Numbered from the stretch's first letter, positions 10,942-23,789 are shown. The stretch is DNA of 64,000 nt from Tetrapyrgos nigripes (GCA_013368315.1 JAACJM010000152.1:62001-126000); one strand, 5' to 3'. A program made the numbers and translations. The notes: generated by a model from the letters alone, not told the origin.

Positions 10942-12043
10942 GTGAAGTACAAGTATCTTCACGCTCGCTCGGAGGTCTACGTGTAACGTTAGCCAATTAC
11001 TCTGTCGCTTCATGCAATGGTTTTTCTCAATGGGATGGACTAGGCTCGGTTCCATCCGTTCTTTTCAAACTCCGGCTAGAGTTCGACAGAACAGCTGGTA
11101 CAGCCCTTTGCATACTGTTCTACTATTTACCACCATCCGGTTTTTCTGAAATTACAGCGCTGGAATTCACTCTTACTCTTCGATTTTGTACTCGTTATAA
11201 AGTGTGGCTTCTTTCACATTGCCTGATATGACCGTTGGAAGCACATGTTGTGGAACAGCGAATATTTTCGCGACGCAAGTGCAAATTTGGCTGAAACTGG
11301 GTACCTGGCCACTTGCTCTAGCCCAGCAACGGAAAAACCTGCTGAGATCATTATAACTCATGTTATATATACCTTTTGCATATAGAACTATGCTGAGTAT
11401 AAAAAGTTGCGGAATGGTACAGTCGTCGTTGAGTTGTGCTCACCAGAAGTGTCGTTGTCGAGCATGGGAAGCCCAATTAAGGAAAATGCGTCATCTTGGA
11501 ATTTCGGCCCCTCCTTTGACAGGTATCTCACGCACCAGTTACTGACGCTGAATAAGCTCTTTCATCAGTGTGCACTGGTCGGTAATCCATCTACCAGACA
11601 TCCCAAAGCCAGACCAATGGTCATAGAAAAGGAGATAATCGGCAAATGGCCAGCTTCCCAGTGTGACCAGCTTCTTGGTAGAAAATAGTACAGGTCGCGG
11701 TCCAAGGGGGGTCCGGGATTGTGGACCGGTACACTCCGGAGGTCGGTCGGTCGAGTGGTCGAAGCCACTAAAAAATTTTGGTAACTCAAAATTTTTAAAG
11801 GCTATGAGGACGAAATCTGTATATTCTAAGTATTCCGAATGTTATAAAGATGCATGAGACCCATAAAACTCAGAAAATGCCTTTCAACACTACGAAATAG
11901 CAGTAGTTCTTGAGTTGTCGTCATATGTATTGGGACCCAACGCATCGCGCTGACATATTATTTCATTCTGATTGGTGGAAATTTTCAACAGACCAATTGG
12001 CATCTGCACGAGGTCTCTTTTGAGCGCGTTGGAACTTGGAAGC
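10942..12043. other. Intergenic, no gene supported
   Basis: Continuation of the locus that the copia element split. Only short unconvincing frames. 11700-11790 is GC-rich and ends in an AAAAAATTTT tract; a similar AAAAAATTTTT tract after a GGTCxGTCGAG stretch occurs near 13000-13040. Confidence 0.5.
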
Positions 12044-12870
12044 ATGATAGACTCAGACGAAGAACTCCCAGACCTTACTACTGTGAGTCTTCATTCAGTG
12101 TAAACTCCGTCAATTATATCACTCAATCTATACTATAGATTCCCATCATCAATCGACATGCGAAATGTCCCCGGTGTGATACAAATGTTAATGTCAGCAA
12201 TGCTGGGATTGGCTTCCTGTCTAATGTGCATCTTAAAAGTCAAAAATGCAAGAAGAACTGTACAAAGAAGAAAGATGCAGCCGTTAAACCAAAACTGAAT
12301 ACAATCCTCGGATACCTACAACCAAAGGCAACACCAAATCCTTCCATCGTCTCTTCTCCTCTCCCAATTGCCTCAGGGAGCACCACCCCATCTGTTCCTA
12401 TACCATCACCACCACTGGCATCAGTAACAGAGACTCCTGTAAAAACAGTCCCCAGCGAGCCAATCTTCTTGACAAGACTTCAGGAAAGCATAGCAAGGCT
12501 GCCCCCTACTGTCCCATTGGCAACCGACTCCGATAACTGCACCTGACGGACTAAGTGAAGTGGACGAACGTGTGGACGAGAATGAGCGAGTGTCATCAGC
12601 TGAAGAAACGAGAAATCAATTACAAGACACTGATACACAAAGACTGAGACATACTAAACGACCCCAAATTACTGAAGGACCTGATCTATTTGCATGTGTG
12701 TGTGGCGTGACAATTCCAGAAGAGCAGAGAGCTAGCAGAGAAATTGCGTGCTGTTCAAATGCGGACTGTATAACAAGATGGGTGAGTGCTTTATAGACAT
12801 GTCATCTATGATACTGTACTTACCTCCATTGCCCAAGTACCATCTTTCGTGCCAAAATTTGGACACCATG
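12044..12870 (+). pseudogene. PHD-like zinc-finger gene, frameshifted
   Basis: ATG at 12044 begins MIDSDEELPDLTT; exon 1 is 12044-12082 and splices (GTGAGT, TATAG) in phase to 12139. Exon 2 starts with a Cys-x2-Cys and a later His/Cys group (CPRCDTN ... HLKSQKCKKNC), followed by a Pro/Ser/Thr-rich linker. Near 12515-12545 the frame must shift by one base to stay coding (PITAPDGLSEVDE). The second half has CVCGVTIP ... ACCSNADC..RW, spliced at 12782-12837 to YHLSCQNLD, giving the Cys/His order of a PHD finger. PHD fingers read histone tails, but no substrate can be inferred here. Genes of this layout are often multi-copy in Agaricomycetes. The 3' end is not found. Confidence 0.5.
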
Positions 12871-12929
12871 GTGAGGTATGCAGGGGAGAGAAAACCAAGA
12901 GACGACGGCAGTAGTGACTCAAAGGCCTA

Positions 12930-14260
12930 GGCGGCACCGAAAATGACGTGTGTCTGCTTAGTAAGGTGGCAACCTTCCATATATGGCAGGAGCGCTCGGT
13001 CAGTCGAGCCTCAGACACTGTTAAAAAATTTTTAGGCATCATGTAATAAAATAAATTTTTTGACCCCCCTTGTCACAGTCTGTGGAAACCAGTATTTATT
13101 TACTCTATGTTTGTTCCCATACAAAAGACCCTGAAATGATGGGCTGACGTCAATTTGCATGGCAATTGTATAGGTGCAAACATAAATAAATAGGTGTTTC
13201 TTTTGAGAGTTCGTGACCTGTAGAACTAATATTTGACACAGCGGTTTGCCGCTTTGGAGACCTCCGATTCGGAGTACGCGAGTCCCTTGCCCGATACATC
13301 TGTTGCCATTACCCCCGTCTCATTTTAAACTCAATAAACGATCGAATTTCAAATCTACTTGATACCCCTGCCATCCAGACGATTAGGAGTATGACCAAGA
13401 GTGCTGAAGTTTCAGCGGATGCTCTTGGATCATAAGAATCCTCTGAATCGTCGACAATAGAGACTTGACTCTATCCTGCCTGCCTGCCTGCCACTCGCTC
13501 GATAATTTTTCGGTGAGTTATTTCTGCCAGACTGCCTCATTATCATATCTGACTCTACTTCTCAGAAACTTTCGTGAATTATATTAGTACTACAAGTACT
13601 TCATACCACATCTGCCTATTCACAAAATTTTCTGAGGTAAGAAGCTTATTCTGACAGAAATCTCTATCTCCTTCAAGATACTGACTAGTGACATCACGAA
13701 AAGTGCAAAAAAATGTCAGCGAATACCATTTCTGTTCAAGAATACAAGACCTTGAATGCTTCACAATTCTGGTGGTGCTTGACCAATGAAGATAAAGCAT
13801 CAGGAGCCTGACAGCCTTGGTTATCCTCTGGTATTCTCTGGTATTCCCCTCACCAGTGAGATTGCCCAGGATATGGTCAGGCACAGGTCTGTCAGGGTAG
13901 TTGACATTGATATAGTCTGATATATCTTTTTATGCTGAGCTTTTCCATTAGTTGAAGGTTCTGTGTGAAAAGGTAGTTTCCACAGTGTCAAGATGCTCCC
14001 TCAATCTTCAGACATTTACTACTAAGGCTTTATTTTATGTATAACTACATATTCAGCTAGAAAGCAGCACAATCACTTGTAATACTACTTTAATTATACA
14101 CACATATCTACTAGTCTACCATAACCTATATCGTATTTTGTCCACAGAGTCCAGACATTTCTTCTTTGGACCTTGTAGTTGTACAGGTGCATAATACAAG
14201 GATAACTGTGGTGACACATAGCCTATCAAAATGAAGAACCCAAGAATAGCCATACAAGGT
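12930..14260. other. Intergenic, no gene supported
   Basis: AT-rich with short TGCC runs near 13475. A weak 10-base inverted pair (CTGTGGAAAC at 13084 and GTTTCCACAG near 13977) is present. 14100-14265 leads into the 3' end of the Plavaka gene. Confidence 0.45.
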
Positions 14261-14265
14261 ACAAG

Positions 14266-17200
14266 TTACAATACAGAGTAGCCAATGTGCTCGACTTCAT
14301 CATTTGCACCCTCCTCATTCTCATCACCTTCCTCCTCATCATCTTCCTCATCACTTGTCACCTCTTCCTCTACACCAATAATTCCCTGTACACCCAGGAT
14401 TCCCTCTTCATCACTGGCAACTGCCATCTCTGCCTCATCAGCCTGACTTTCCTGTGGGGTATCCATATCCTCATCCTCCATATTTGCCATTGCTTTCACA
14501 TACTTTCTGACGACCTCATCACGAAATGCACCTGTGGCTTTGTATGTACCAATGTGACCAACCCCCAGTCCTGTGTACCTCATGAATATGTCACGGTCTG
14601 CAAATCTACATACCATAAGGTCAATATCAATATAGTGAAGGACAAAGCACACACATGTTTATATTGTAATATCGCCAATCCTTGTCAGCTTCATCATTTC
14701 GTCGTGCAATTGATACAGATAGCAGAGATTTTGTTGTCTTCCTTGCAAAATGTGGAATAAGATGAACTGCACGGATGACATTTTTGGGATGGATGAATCC
14801 AAATGCATTTGGATCTGCAGAATCAATAAAGGAAAGACGGGGTAGTTGATTCTTAGAGAATCCATGAGCATATGATGTGTCAAGGGTATACCACCGAACC
14901 CAAAGGAATTCAATGAGCTTTGCAGGAGTGCCAATAGGATCTCTCTTGCTGAGAACATTGACATGAAAAATGCCCAAGACACGACAGTACCAATAAGGAT
15001 GCTGCTCTTGTTCATCCTGTTTTGCTAAGACCATCACATCTGACCTTGTGCGAGGGTTGATAAAATCTTGATCCCGTTGTCGGTCATATGTTATAAAGTT
15101 TGTATGTAGTATCTTGTGTTCATACATCTTGTTATCCTGAATGATGGTTAAGTTTCGGTCTACTGGTGTGAATGTCAATGGATCTTCTGGGTGTCCAAGG
15201 GAAGTAAGAATGAAATTACGAAGCCTCAGTCCAAAGCCCTAGAGTTAATCATCAAAATATATTGTCATCAAAAGCTTTGGTGCATCATGTTGGTAGCTTT
15301 ACTCACCTGAACAGCTTCATCATTGTGATGATTCTGCATAAATTGATCAATGGTAATGGGATAGCACTGACTCTCAGAAATGTGATAGGGTTTGTTGGGA
15401 TTAGTAGGTGGCAGGGGGTCAGAGTCAGTCTCCTTCATGAGAGGAGTCTTCTTCTTGATCCAACGAAATTCCTGCTGAGCTATTGCCTCACTGTGACGTT
15501 TATGAGCATTCTGTTTTGAAATTTGAAAAACAAAATTTCTTTGATTGGTCCTGACATAGAAAATCTTGACAAGGCGATGTTCTTGCTCCCCCTAGCATCA
15601 GAGCTGTTAGCCAATTCATACTTGTGCAGAGGAGAGAAACCTACTATCTGAGTGCTGTAATTATCTGTTGTACCTTTGCGACGGATTGTTGGTGCATAGT
15701 CAGCTAGGGCATGGATTTTGTATGTGAAGAGGTTGAAATTTTTCTGTATCTTTCAGTGCCTTTTCTTCTCCTTTTTCTTTGCTTTTCCCTCATCAGCTGA
15801 CCCGCTGTCCTTCTCATCTCTCTTTCTCTTTCCCTTTGGTTTCTTGGCCTTCTCCACACCTTTATTCTTCTCCTTTTTCTTGGCTTTCCCCTCATTACCT
15901 GACCCACTGTCCTTCTCATCTCTCTTTCTCTTTCCCTTTGCTTTTTTGGCCTTCTCCACACCTTTATCCTCCATATGCTTCTTTTTTCCTTTTGACTTCT
16001 TCTTGGGAACATCCTCACATCTCAATTCTTTTTCCCCCTGTTGTATTCCCTCAGCTACCTGCTTCTTCCGTTCAGCCTCCAAAGCTTCCCTCCGTTCACA
16101 TTTGGTTCTCTCCTTTGGAGTCTCTACAGTTTGCATGCTATCACAAACTTGCTTCTTGAATGTTCTCAGCTGGATTCCCAATTCATGAGTAGCGCCTTCT
16201 AGGATTTTCAGGGTGGTTTCTGAATGTAAATGGAGCTTTGCAAGTGCATGCCAAGTTGCCATAGCAAAAAGCAGATCTTGAGTATGGTGGTCTATTTCTG
16301 GAGGAAAGAGTTGACAAAAGACTGAGGGGCAGCACTAAAAATATGTGAGAAATAAATTCAATGACAGAGAATAAATGTATATACCTGTAGTATAGCTTCA
16401 TAATCCCGAGCTGCAATTCACTTCATACTTGTGGTGTCATCTGTGAAGCGACGAATGGTACATCTTCCAAAAGGTGGGCATTTCTTGAACCTGGAATCAT
16501 TGATTGAGTAGATCTATCAAGAACTGCAATGTTATGAGACCTACCGCTTGTTTATGTCTGCAATAACTTCATCACCAAGACTATATGCAATCTGTACAAG
16601 GTGTTCAAACAGTGCTTTGAAAACACCCAGTTCAAACTCATGCATCAAGTCAACAGCAAAGAGATCAAAATAATTTTGAGAAGTATTCGGCAGCTTTTGG
16701 AAAAAAGCAGAGAATGCATTCTACAAAAAGAAATTGAGCTATTGCAAAACTTGAATTGGAACTGTTACTTACATTTGTTGGCACTTGGGAAAGTGGCTCC
16801 AGCAACGCCTGCACAGATCTACTACCAACTGCCTTGCCTTTCTCAAAAATACGCCTTCGAGCCTCTTGGACATTCCATCGCAGTGGGTGTGAATCAGTTC
16901 ATGCTTTGCTATGTCGCCTGTTCATATCTTGAAAGGTCCCCATCTGAGAGATATCCTTTTTCTCAATCTCACATTGAGGGCATGGACATCTGCCCAGGGT
17001 TTTGAGACAAGCAAGTAACATTCTATAGAGATAAATTAATTTTCATGAGAGAAAATAGAGGTAAAACACATACTTCTCTGGATAGTCAGCAGAGTATATA
17101 AATATCCGAGGGAAAAGACGTCTCCAGATGTTATCTGCACATAGAACAAGAATACCATGAATGCACGCCTTGACAAATTCAGTGTCCAGAAGTAAAAACC

Positions 17201-19143
17201 AGATCGCTTGCATCAACTCACGTTTCAAATGAGTCAAAACCTCACTTGATGCAGCAGCTTTGAAATGCTTCTGGTACATCTCTTGAATGTTTGGTAACTT
17301 GGGCTGGAAGTTAGTTATTTATTTAAATTGAAGTAGTACAATACTCACTGATGGAATGTAAGCAAAATGATGTGCAGCACCAGAGGATGGCTTTGGCCGA
17401 GAGTATTTTGATAAGCCAAGAAAATAGACATAGACTGGCCATAGAGAGGTGTTTCCAAATGTGTTGACACGTGTTGCATCAGAGTAGATCATGATAGGTA
17501 CCATCAGCCATGGGATTGGAGATGAAGGATTGTTGTGGGGTGGAGTAGGTTTTGGATGCTTGTATGAAGGGTATGATGGCTCATTGATTCAGAACCTGAT
17601 GTGGAATTGATGATGTGGATTCAGAGCCCGACTCAGAATTGGATGATGTGGATTCAGAACCCGATTTGGAATTGGATGACACAGATTCAGAACCTGACTT
17701 AGAGTCAGATGGAGAGGACGGTGCACCTTGCCCAGAGCCAGATGAAGAGGATGGTGCACCTTGCTCAGAGTCAGAGCCAGAGTCGGATGAAGAAGATAAA
17801 TGGTCCTGCTGCTGCTTGAAGAGCTCATGTTCAGTTTCCAGGTATTCATCAGCCGTGAAAACCTCGCTGTATAGTCTATCAGGAGATGAATCTGGCGTTG
17901 GCCTCCAAAACTCTTGAAAACCTGACAATGAAAATTTGAGAAAGCCCACATCAATAAATGCTGTGCGGATAACCTCGACAAAGCTCCGTCGATGTATACC
18001 CTTGATCTCCAAAGTAGGAGTATTCTCTTCGCCTCCAATACTCCCAGCATGTGGAAGACGGATGTTGACAAAACTCTCACTCCAAACATGGGATGAGAAG
18101 ATTGAGTTTGTGTCTCCATTCTTTGGCTGATCCAACCTTCCAATCTCCTTTGCAGCATGAAAATTGTCCAGATCTGCAACATCAAAATCCTTCTTCAGGA
18201 CATTTGCAACTAAGCGGTCAACATGCGCCAAACTGAGGTTCCCATTGGCCTCTGTGTACCAATTACTGAGCCGAAATGCTGAGGGGTTCTCGAATGGTGC
18301 AAACCAATCAGTGCCATTTTCCTCTTCCTCTCCAGAATCCTCCTCTTGGGCAAGTTTGAGATGTGCATTAGCAAGATATTGATTTGCTTCATCTGCTACT
18401 GAAAATGTTGGGGCATCCCCAAGTCCGTCACTCTCGGATATGTTGGGATATCGGCCAGGAAGAGTCTGATATATGCAGAAAACATGAAATTGATCCAGCT
18501 CTGTGGTATGTTGTGTTGGAGCAAAAGAAGCAGATGGCAAAGATGGTAATGGAGCAGGGGTATTGCTAGCAGCTGAGGCCACCTCCAGGTCGACAACAGC
18601 CTCTGGGTCTGGTTGAGGTACTAGTTGTGTAATATTTCGTGCTTCATTGTAATTGAAGTCAGCAAAGTGACCTGGAATGCGGACAGTGCGACGAGGCCTG
18701 GGCAACAGTTCCTCAGGGTTGGAGCCTAGTTTGTTGCTAATAGCTATAGACTCAGGATCAGGGTCAGGAAAGAGGTTGGCAGCTGCAAAAATAATAGTAA
18801 TGTCAAATCAGAATATTTTAGCTATCATTGAGTACTTACCACCAGGGTCATTGTTGATTGGATCCATAGGCTGAGATTTTGATGAATCTTCAATAACTCT
18901 TGGGGATGTACTTGAGGTAGATGTGCTGGTGACCTTTCACAGCTGTTAAAAATTTTAAATACCATAGCCTGTATGCTCAATTGTTACCTTTTTAAAATTC
19001 TTTCTCACAACCTTGCGTATACCACTACTTGCTATGTTCTTCAGAGACTCTTTATGACCATCACAGTAACGGTAATGGGTCTCTACAGAGCGTGGATTGT
19101 CTGTATCAAGTGGTTCATTACAATGTTCGCATTTGCCGGTCAT
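14266..19143 (-). pseudogene. Plavaka-family transposase, nearly full length, at least three in-frame TGA codons
   Basis: ATG at 19143 starts a Cys-x2-Cys...His...Cys finger (CEHCNEPL ... HYRYCDGH), as in other Plavaka proteins. Following segments are the acidic linker and PRPRRTVRIPGHF (18705), WFAPFENPSAFRLSNWY, IMIYSDATRVNTFGNTSLWP (17480), YSADYPEK (17090), DLMHEFELGVFKALFEH (about 16640), MATWHALAKLHLHSETTL (16262), HPYWYCRVLGIFHV and finally FADRDIFMRYTGLGVGH with an acidic tail ending at 14266. Introns are about 50 bp. TGA codons break the frame at 16901-16899, 16420-16418 and 15755-15753; CGA is the expected codon at the last and plausible at all. The frame also changes between 17.6 and 17.5 kb without a clear intron. 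Terminal inverted repeats were not found. Confidence 0.85.
15755..15990 (-). repeat. Tandem duplication inside the Plavaka gene
   Basis: A Lys-rich segment of about 36 residues (KGVEKAKK.KGKRKRDEKDSG, then a small acidic stretch, then GKAKKKEK) is present twice in tandem, with two or three substitutions between copies. It sits between conserved transposase blocks and would be a basic, disordered linker. Confidence 0.7.
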
Positions 19144-19149
19144 TTTGGG

Positions 19150-20531
19150 TGGCCTTGAGATAATAGTGTGTGTAAGGGACAGATATCACTAAAGCTTAAT
19201 GCTACTCACATTGAATGTATGTTTTACAAGCCAGCTGAACGAATGGTTGAGGAGGAATGATGAACAGATGAGCGTTGAGATGAAAAGATAAGCTTGGAGT
19301 CACTTTATGTGATTTGTGACCTGTGACAAATATTAAAAGCCCGCAGCATCAAGGCATGGCACGGATGCAGCTGGAGATATCCGGCATCCGATCCGGCTGG
19401 ATTGAGTCCTAATTAGGAAATCAGTTACCCGCTTGGTAACCACCTTCCTTTTTTGGCTTCAAAATTTTTTGTGAATGCAAATCCGTATGAGCGCAAATCC
19501 GGTGACACGGATCTCCGCATCCGCGCTATCCATCCAGCAGATATCTGCAGTTGGCGGATATCTGTACTGACAGATATTACTCAAGATACATTAGTTTATG
19601 ATACTGTATGTACTTACATTTCAAAAATACAAAGAAATTGCGAAAAAAAGCCATTTTTCCGCTGATATCAATGAATTAATGCATCAACATATGCATAAAT
19701 TTGTAGCAATACCCTCACCCAGACTCTTGGGATGTTTAGTATTTATAGAGTTGAGTGATCAGACTTCGAATACTATTTTAATTGAGAAAAAAGGGCAAGA
19801 ACAACTATATTTTCACTGATCTCAAGAAATTTTACTCATAAATATATGGCTATTATTATTATAGAAAAGACTTCTACTGAACAAATGGAAGGTTTCTTGT
19901 TTGTAGAGTGAAGTGATCAGACATCAAATACCCCTTTTAATTGAGCAAACAAGTTTCAGCCACAAATTTTTTTCCGTGTCCGGAAATCATAAATCCAATC
20001 TGGTATCTGCCTGCATCCGCATCTACGGAGGGCAGATGATTACCTGAAATCCTGTATATGTACTACTACACTCTACATGATGTACTTAGTGTAGTTTACA
20101 GTGAAAAAAAAAACATGCTTCCAAAGATTTTTTGTACACTCATTAGTCTATCAGCGGCCAGCCACCCATATGCGAATCATTGACTCTCATCTGACGAATG
20201 CCATCCGCTGATGCTGGTTGGCACGTTTGAGCGGTTGGATCCATATCCGCATGTCAATCCGTACTTAGTAGGAGCCAAAAATCGAATTTTTGGGTTAATG
20301 TACTTAAATACACGTATTCTATTCATACTGAAGAGTTTTCGCGTTAGTGGTAGCCCGTTGCAGAGGAAGAGGTGACACCAGCACGTAGATTTGACGTAGA
20401 CTTGACGTAGATGGAGGGACTTGGTACGATTTTGGACGCGCGGGATCAAGTCACGTGCTGGGACTATTATAGCGTTGCGCGTGCTGCCGCATCCCTTCTT
20501 CCTTCAACGACCATCATTCTCTGCGTATTTC
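19150..20531. other. Intergenic, rich in GGATAT/ATCCGC words; possible transposon remnant
   Basis: The edges (19360-19420, 19490-19590, 20030 and 20195-20250) repeat GGATAT, ATCCG and GCATCCG words in both orientations while the middle is AT-rich. This is the look of subterminal repeats of a non-autonomous DNA transposon, but no target duplication was found. TATTATAG near 20467 could be the TATA box of the next gene. Confidence 0.3.
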
Positions 20532-22534
20532 ATGCCTCCATCCACCCGACACACTCCTCGTTCGAATACTTCTCGCCAAGACGCTGGTAGCCGCAAGAAG
20601 AAGAAGGACAAGAAGAGCAGGCACAAGAGCACCAAGAAACATGCTCGGGACGCGCCTGAGGCCCACGAACTTTTCAATGGTGACGACACCCTCCTGGATG
20701 CTAATAGTAATGCCGTTGAGTCGTCGCCTGAGGAACTGGATACGACCACTGCTGTTTCGAAACGAAAGAAGAAGGGAGCAGATAACACTCCAGTTGCTCC
20801 GAAGCGAAAGAGGGGACAAAACCAGTCTGGAGCGCGCAAGAAACAAAGATCGACAACTCCTGAGCCCGTTGAGGACAATTCGGATGACTCTGATGCAGAG
20901 CCAATAGAGAAGTATGTTTCTACTTGCTTCTTGACCTGTTACTGACAATTCTCCTATCTCAGATCTGCACAGCGCGCTGGCCGCTGGTACGCAAGACGCG
21001 GCGACGTCTGGATTAACCCTTTCGACGCCATTATTGCCGGTTTGCAGGCTTCTCAAGACGCCACCGAAGGTGAAGGTTCTGCTGCAAGGCCCGCAAGGAA
21101 GAAGAAGCCCAGTCCGACCCAAGTGTGAGTAAAATTAGTTCATATCCGTGCATATGTTAATTTTGAATACCTAGACGCTGTCTTGAGATCTACCAACGTT
21201 TCATGGAAGACAACGACCCCAACTTTGCCGATTTGCGCAAGCTGTTCGTGACAGGCGGCGGTGACGAAGAGGGAGACGCTGGACGAACCGAAGCTGGAAA
21301 CGGAGATGGAGATGAGGTAAATATTGAGGCAATTAAGGTGTACACGAAGAAGGTATGTCTCATCTTCGACATTGTCTCTACGCCATATCACTAACTTCCT
21401 TCAGATGCAATGTCATGCGTCACGGGCTAGGTCAGACGATACCGGCAAGCTCAAACGAGATACGGACAAGCTATTGGCGGACCCTTCTTCAAGGCGTGTC
21501 AAGGTTTTCTCAAAGTCGAGTATGGGTTGGTATGACAAGGTTACCGCACGTCTCTTATGCCCAGTGGATGAGCTAGAGGTGTTTGACCAGGACCCTGAAG
21601 AGTGCATTACCCACTTTTTTCTTTGAAGCCATTTGATAATACTCTTCTACAGGTACATGGATAACGTTCTAAATGGGACCGGTAGCAAACACTGGTCTGA
21701 GTGGGCTATGTTTCTCTACGACGAGAATCTCATGGACGATGACAACCCCGCCGCTGGCCTCTTTAAAGCCCCGCTCCTTGTTCGCGTGAGTCATAGCGTT
21801 TACTTTCCAGCTTGTTTAGGTTAATAGCACCTCTTTGCAGATCTTCAACTACATTTACGATTCTACTGGTATCAAGAACAACGGCGCAAAGACCAAATCG
21901 TCAGTCTCTCGCCTCCATGGTATGACCGAGGTTACCGCAGAAGACATTGCATACACCAGTGTTCAGGTAAAGTCTCCCATTCTTTTGTTGTCTTTTCATC
22001 AACCTGTGCATGACTTATTGTTGTAGACTCGCTTCCTGTTGTCATCACAGTCTACATGGAGCCGTCTGGATCATGGCTTTAACATCAAGGAGTTCTACTG
22101 GAGTATTATTCGTTTCTTCCGAAACAATCGGCGAGGCTCGAGAGCCATCCTCAAGTGGTGGAACAAGTAAGTCTTTTCTCATGGACGCTTTCCTCGCATT
22201 AAGATTACCTTTTGCTGACTTTGTTACTATACACAGAGAGGTCTTTCACAGTGCAGGTGGAATCAAGCAAATGACACTCTCTCCTCTCAAGAATAGTTGC
22301 TTCTCTCGTCTCATGGAGGAGGCTGACCCCTCTGAATCAGAATCTGAGTCTGGTTCTGGTTCCAAGTCCACTCCTGCTGGCAATGTCAACCAAGGTGAAG
22401 GCACCGAAACAAATGATACCAAACCTCCCTCCACTCATACTTCTACTCCCGCGCTGATCATAGAGGTTGATGGGGATGTGACTAGGCATGGACCACGCGG
22501 TGACAGTCCTGATGGTGGGTATGAATCGTCGTAA
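20532..22534 (+). CDS. DUF6698 family protein, eight exons, apparently intact
   Basis: Exons 20532-20911, 20963-21124, 21175-21352, 21405-21601, 21653-21785, 21841-21966, 22027-22166 and 22237-22534 join with consistent phases and give 537 residues ending in TAA. All introns are 49-70 bp with GT-AG ends. Residues 1-130 are Lys/Arg-rich and acidic, probably disordered and nuclear. The conserved part runs from CHASRARSDDTGKLKRDTDKLL through WYDKVTARLLCP, FLYDENLMDDDNP, VSRLHGMTEVTAEDIAY, FLLSSQSTW and ILKWWNKEVF, which I recognise as DUF6698, a family expanded in Agaricomycetes with no known function. The C-terminus is Ser/Glu-rich. No break is visible, and it is the best host-type gene in the window. 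Whether it is host or transposon-linked is open. Confidence 0.85.
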
Positions 22535-23530
22535 TGGTGTTGATCTGAATTGCTGTTTGTCTTGGACTCTATGATTGTGTTTCATCCTGCTATGTTTTTA
22601 TGTCTGCGTGCTGTATATGTTGTTTCTTACCATGTGACGTGCTTGATTTCAATGCAATGTATATTCTTTGACTACTATGATCTGTGTGATTTGAACTGGT
22701 ATCTGAGCTATCTAGCTATTGCTTGGTATTCTTTACCTCACAGTATAATCCCTGTCTTTACCCCTATTCTCTGTGACATGTGGTTATCAGATGATTGCTC
22801 TGTAGCTTTCACATAACTAGCTCCATTGATGCACTGATTATTACATCATATCACATCATACTTAGTAGTTACTTCTTCATCATATCACACATTGTTAGAG
22901 TATATTACTCATGCCCATCAGTAAGTATATTCTTACAAAACAGATGCATGCTACTAGTCAATTACTGCCTTACTCATCAATCTGCTCATTGTTTCATCAT
23001 ATTACATCATCATGAGTATATGCATCAGTCAGCACATCAGTCAGCTAGGTACCAGGGGTCTTAGGTTACAAGGCCTTTAGGCTGAGTTAAATTAGGTGAC
23101 CTTTGCAATTTAATCACAACTTTTCCATATCTGCAATTGCTATTGGCCAGTCTCTACAATGCTGACAACCAAATGAGGATGACATTGGCTTTTTGACATA
23201 GCCAAGTCGCCATCAGATTTTAGTCCTTTCTTGACCCAAGACAAATGAGACCTCTACATGCAACAGCTGCTACTCTTGTGCTACTCACAGCTGCCAACAC
23301 CATGACATCATTCATGCCTTTCTCAGACCAGCTCTCTCTCTTGTCTCTTTCTCTCTCTCTCTCTGTGACTTGGTGTGACCTAGTGTGACCAGTCTTCCTC
23401 AAGGGTCACCCGCCAATTCTCTGCTCTCTGTTATCATGCTTTGCAAGCTACATTTGCATGAAACAAAAAGAATACAGGAAGCATGCATTGACTGGACTCA
23501 TTGCAACTTCAAAGAGGGAGCAGGGGTTGA
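22535..23530. other. Intergenic, no gene supported
   Basis: T-rich with many CATCATAT words at 22840-23000 and a CT run at 23325-23370. 23065-23099 shares GGCCTTTAGGCTGAGTTAA with 40487-40518. Confidence 0.5.
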
Positions 23531-23542
23531 TATCTAATGGGG

Positions 23543-23563
23543 TTAGGGTTAGGGTTAGGGTTA
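23543..23563 (+). repeat. Interstitial telomere-type tract, TTAGGG x 3
   Basis: Three exact TTAGGG units plus TTA. It is followed by a CCTAGGGT...ACCCTAGG inverted repeat (23573-23603) and a G-rich minisatellite. Confidence 0.85.
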
Positions 23564-23603
23564 CTATGGGTTTCCTAGGGTCGAGTAGGGGTCTACCCTA
23601 GGG

Positions 23604-23725
23604 GGGTAGGGTGCAGGGGGCAGGGGGCAGGGGGCAGAGAGCAGGGGGCAGGGGGCAGGGTGCAAGGGGCAAGGGGCAGGGGGGCAGGGGGCAGGGTTTG
23701 GGTAGGGGTGAGGGGCAGGTTGGAC
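23604..23725 (+). repeat. G-rich minisatellite (GGGGGCA units)
   Basis: About twelve 7-8 bp units of the type CAGGGGG with small variants (GCAAGGG, AGAGCAG). The G runs could form quadruplexes on the + strand. Proline-rich frames on the other strand are products of the repeat. Confidence 0.85.
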
Positions 23726-23789
23726 TTGGAGGAACAGGGTTTGGATTGGAGAGACAGAATTTTTGACAGAGTTGCTTTGGAGGTTCCCA

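Noticed and set aside
13074..13990. CACTA-like MITE bounded by CTGTGGAAAC inverted pair
   Set aside because: Only ten bases match, terminal bases differ, and no target duplication was found.
15718..16188. Plus-strand Phe/Ser-rich protein
   Set aside because: Shadow of the Lys-rich repeat in the Plavaka gene.
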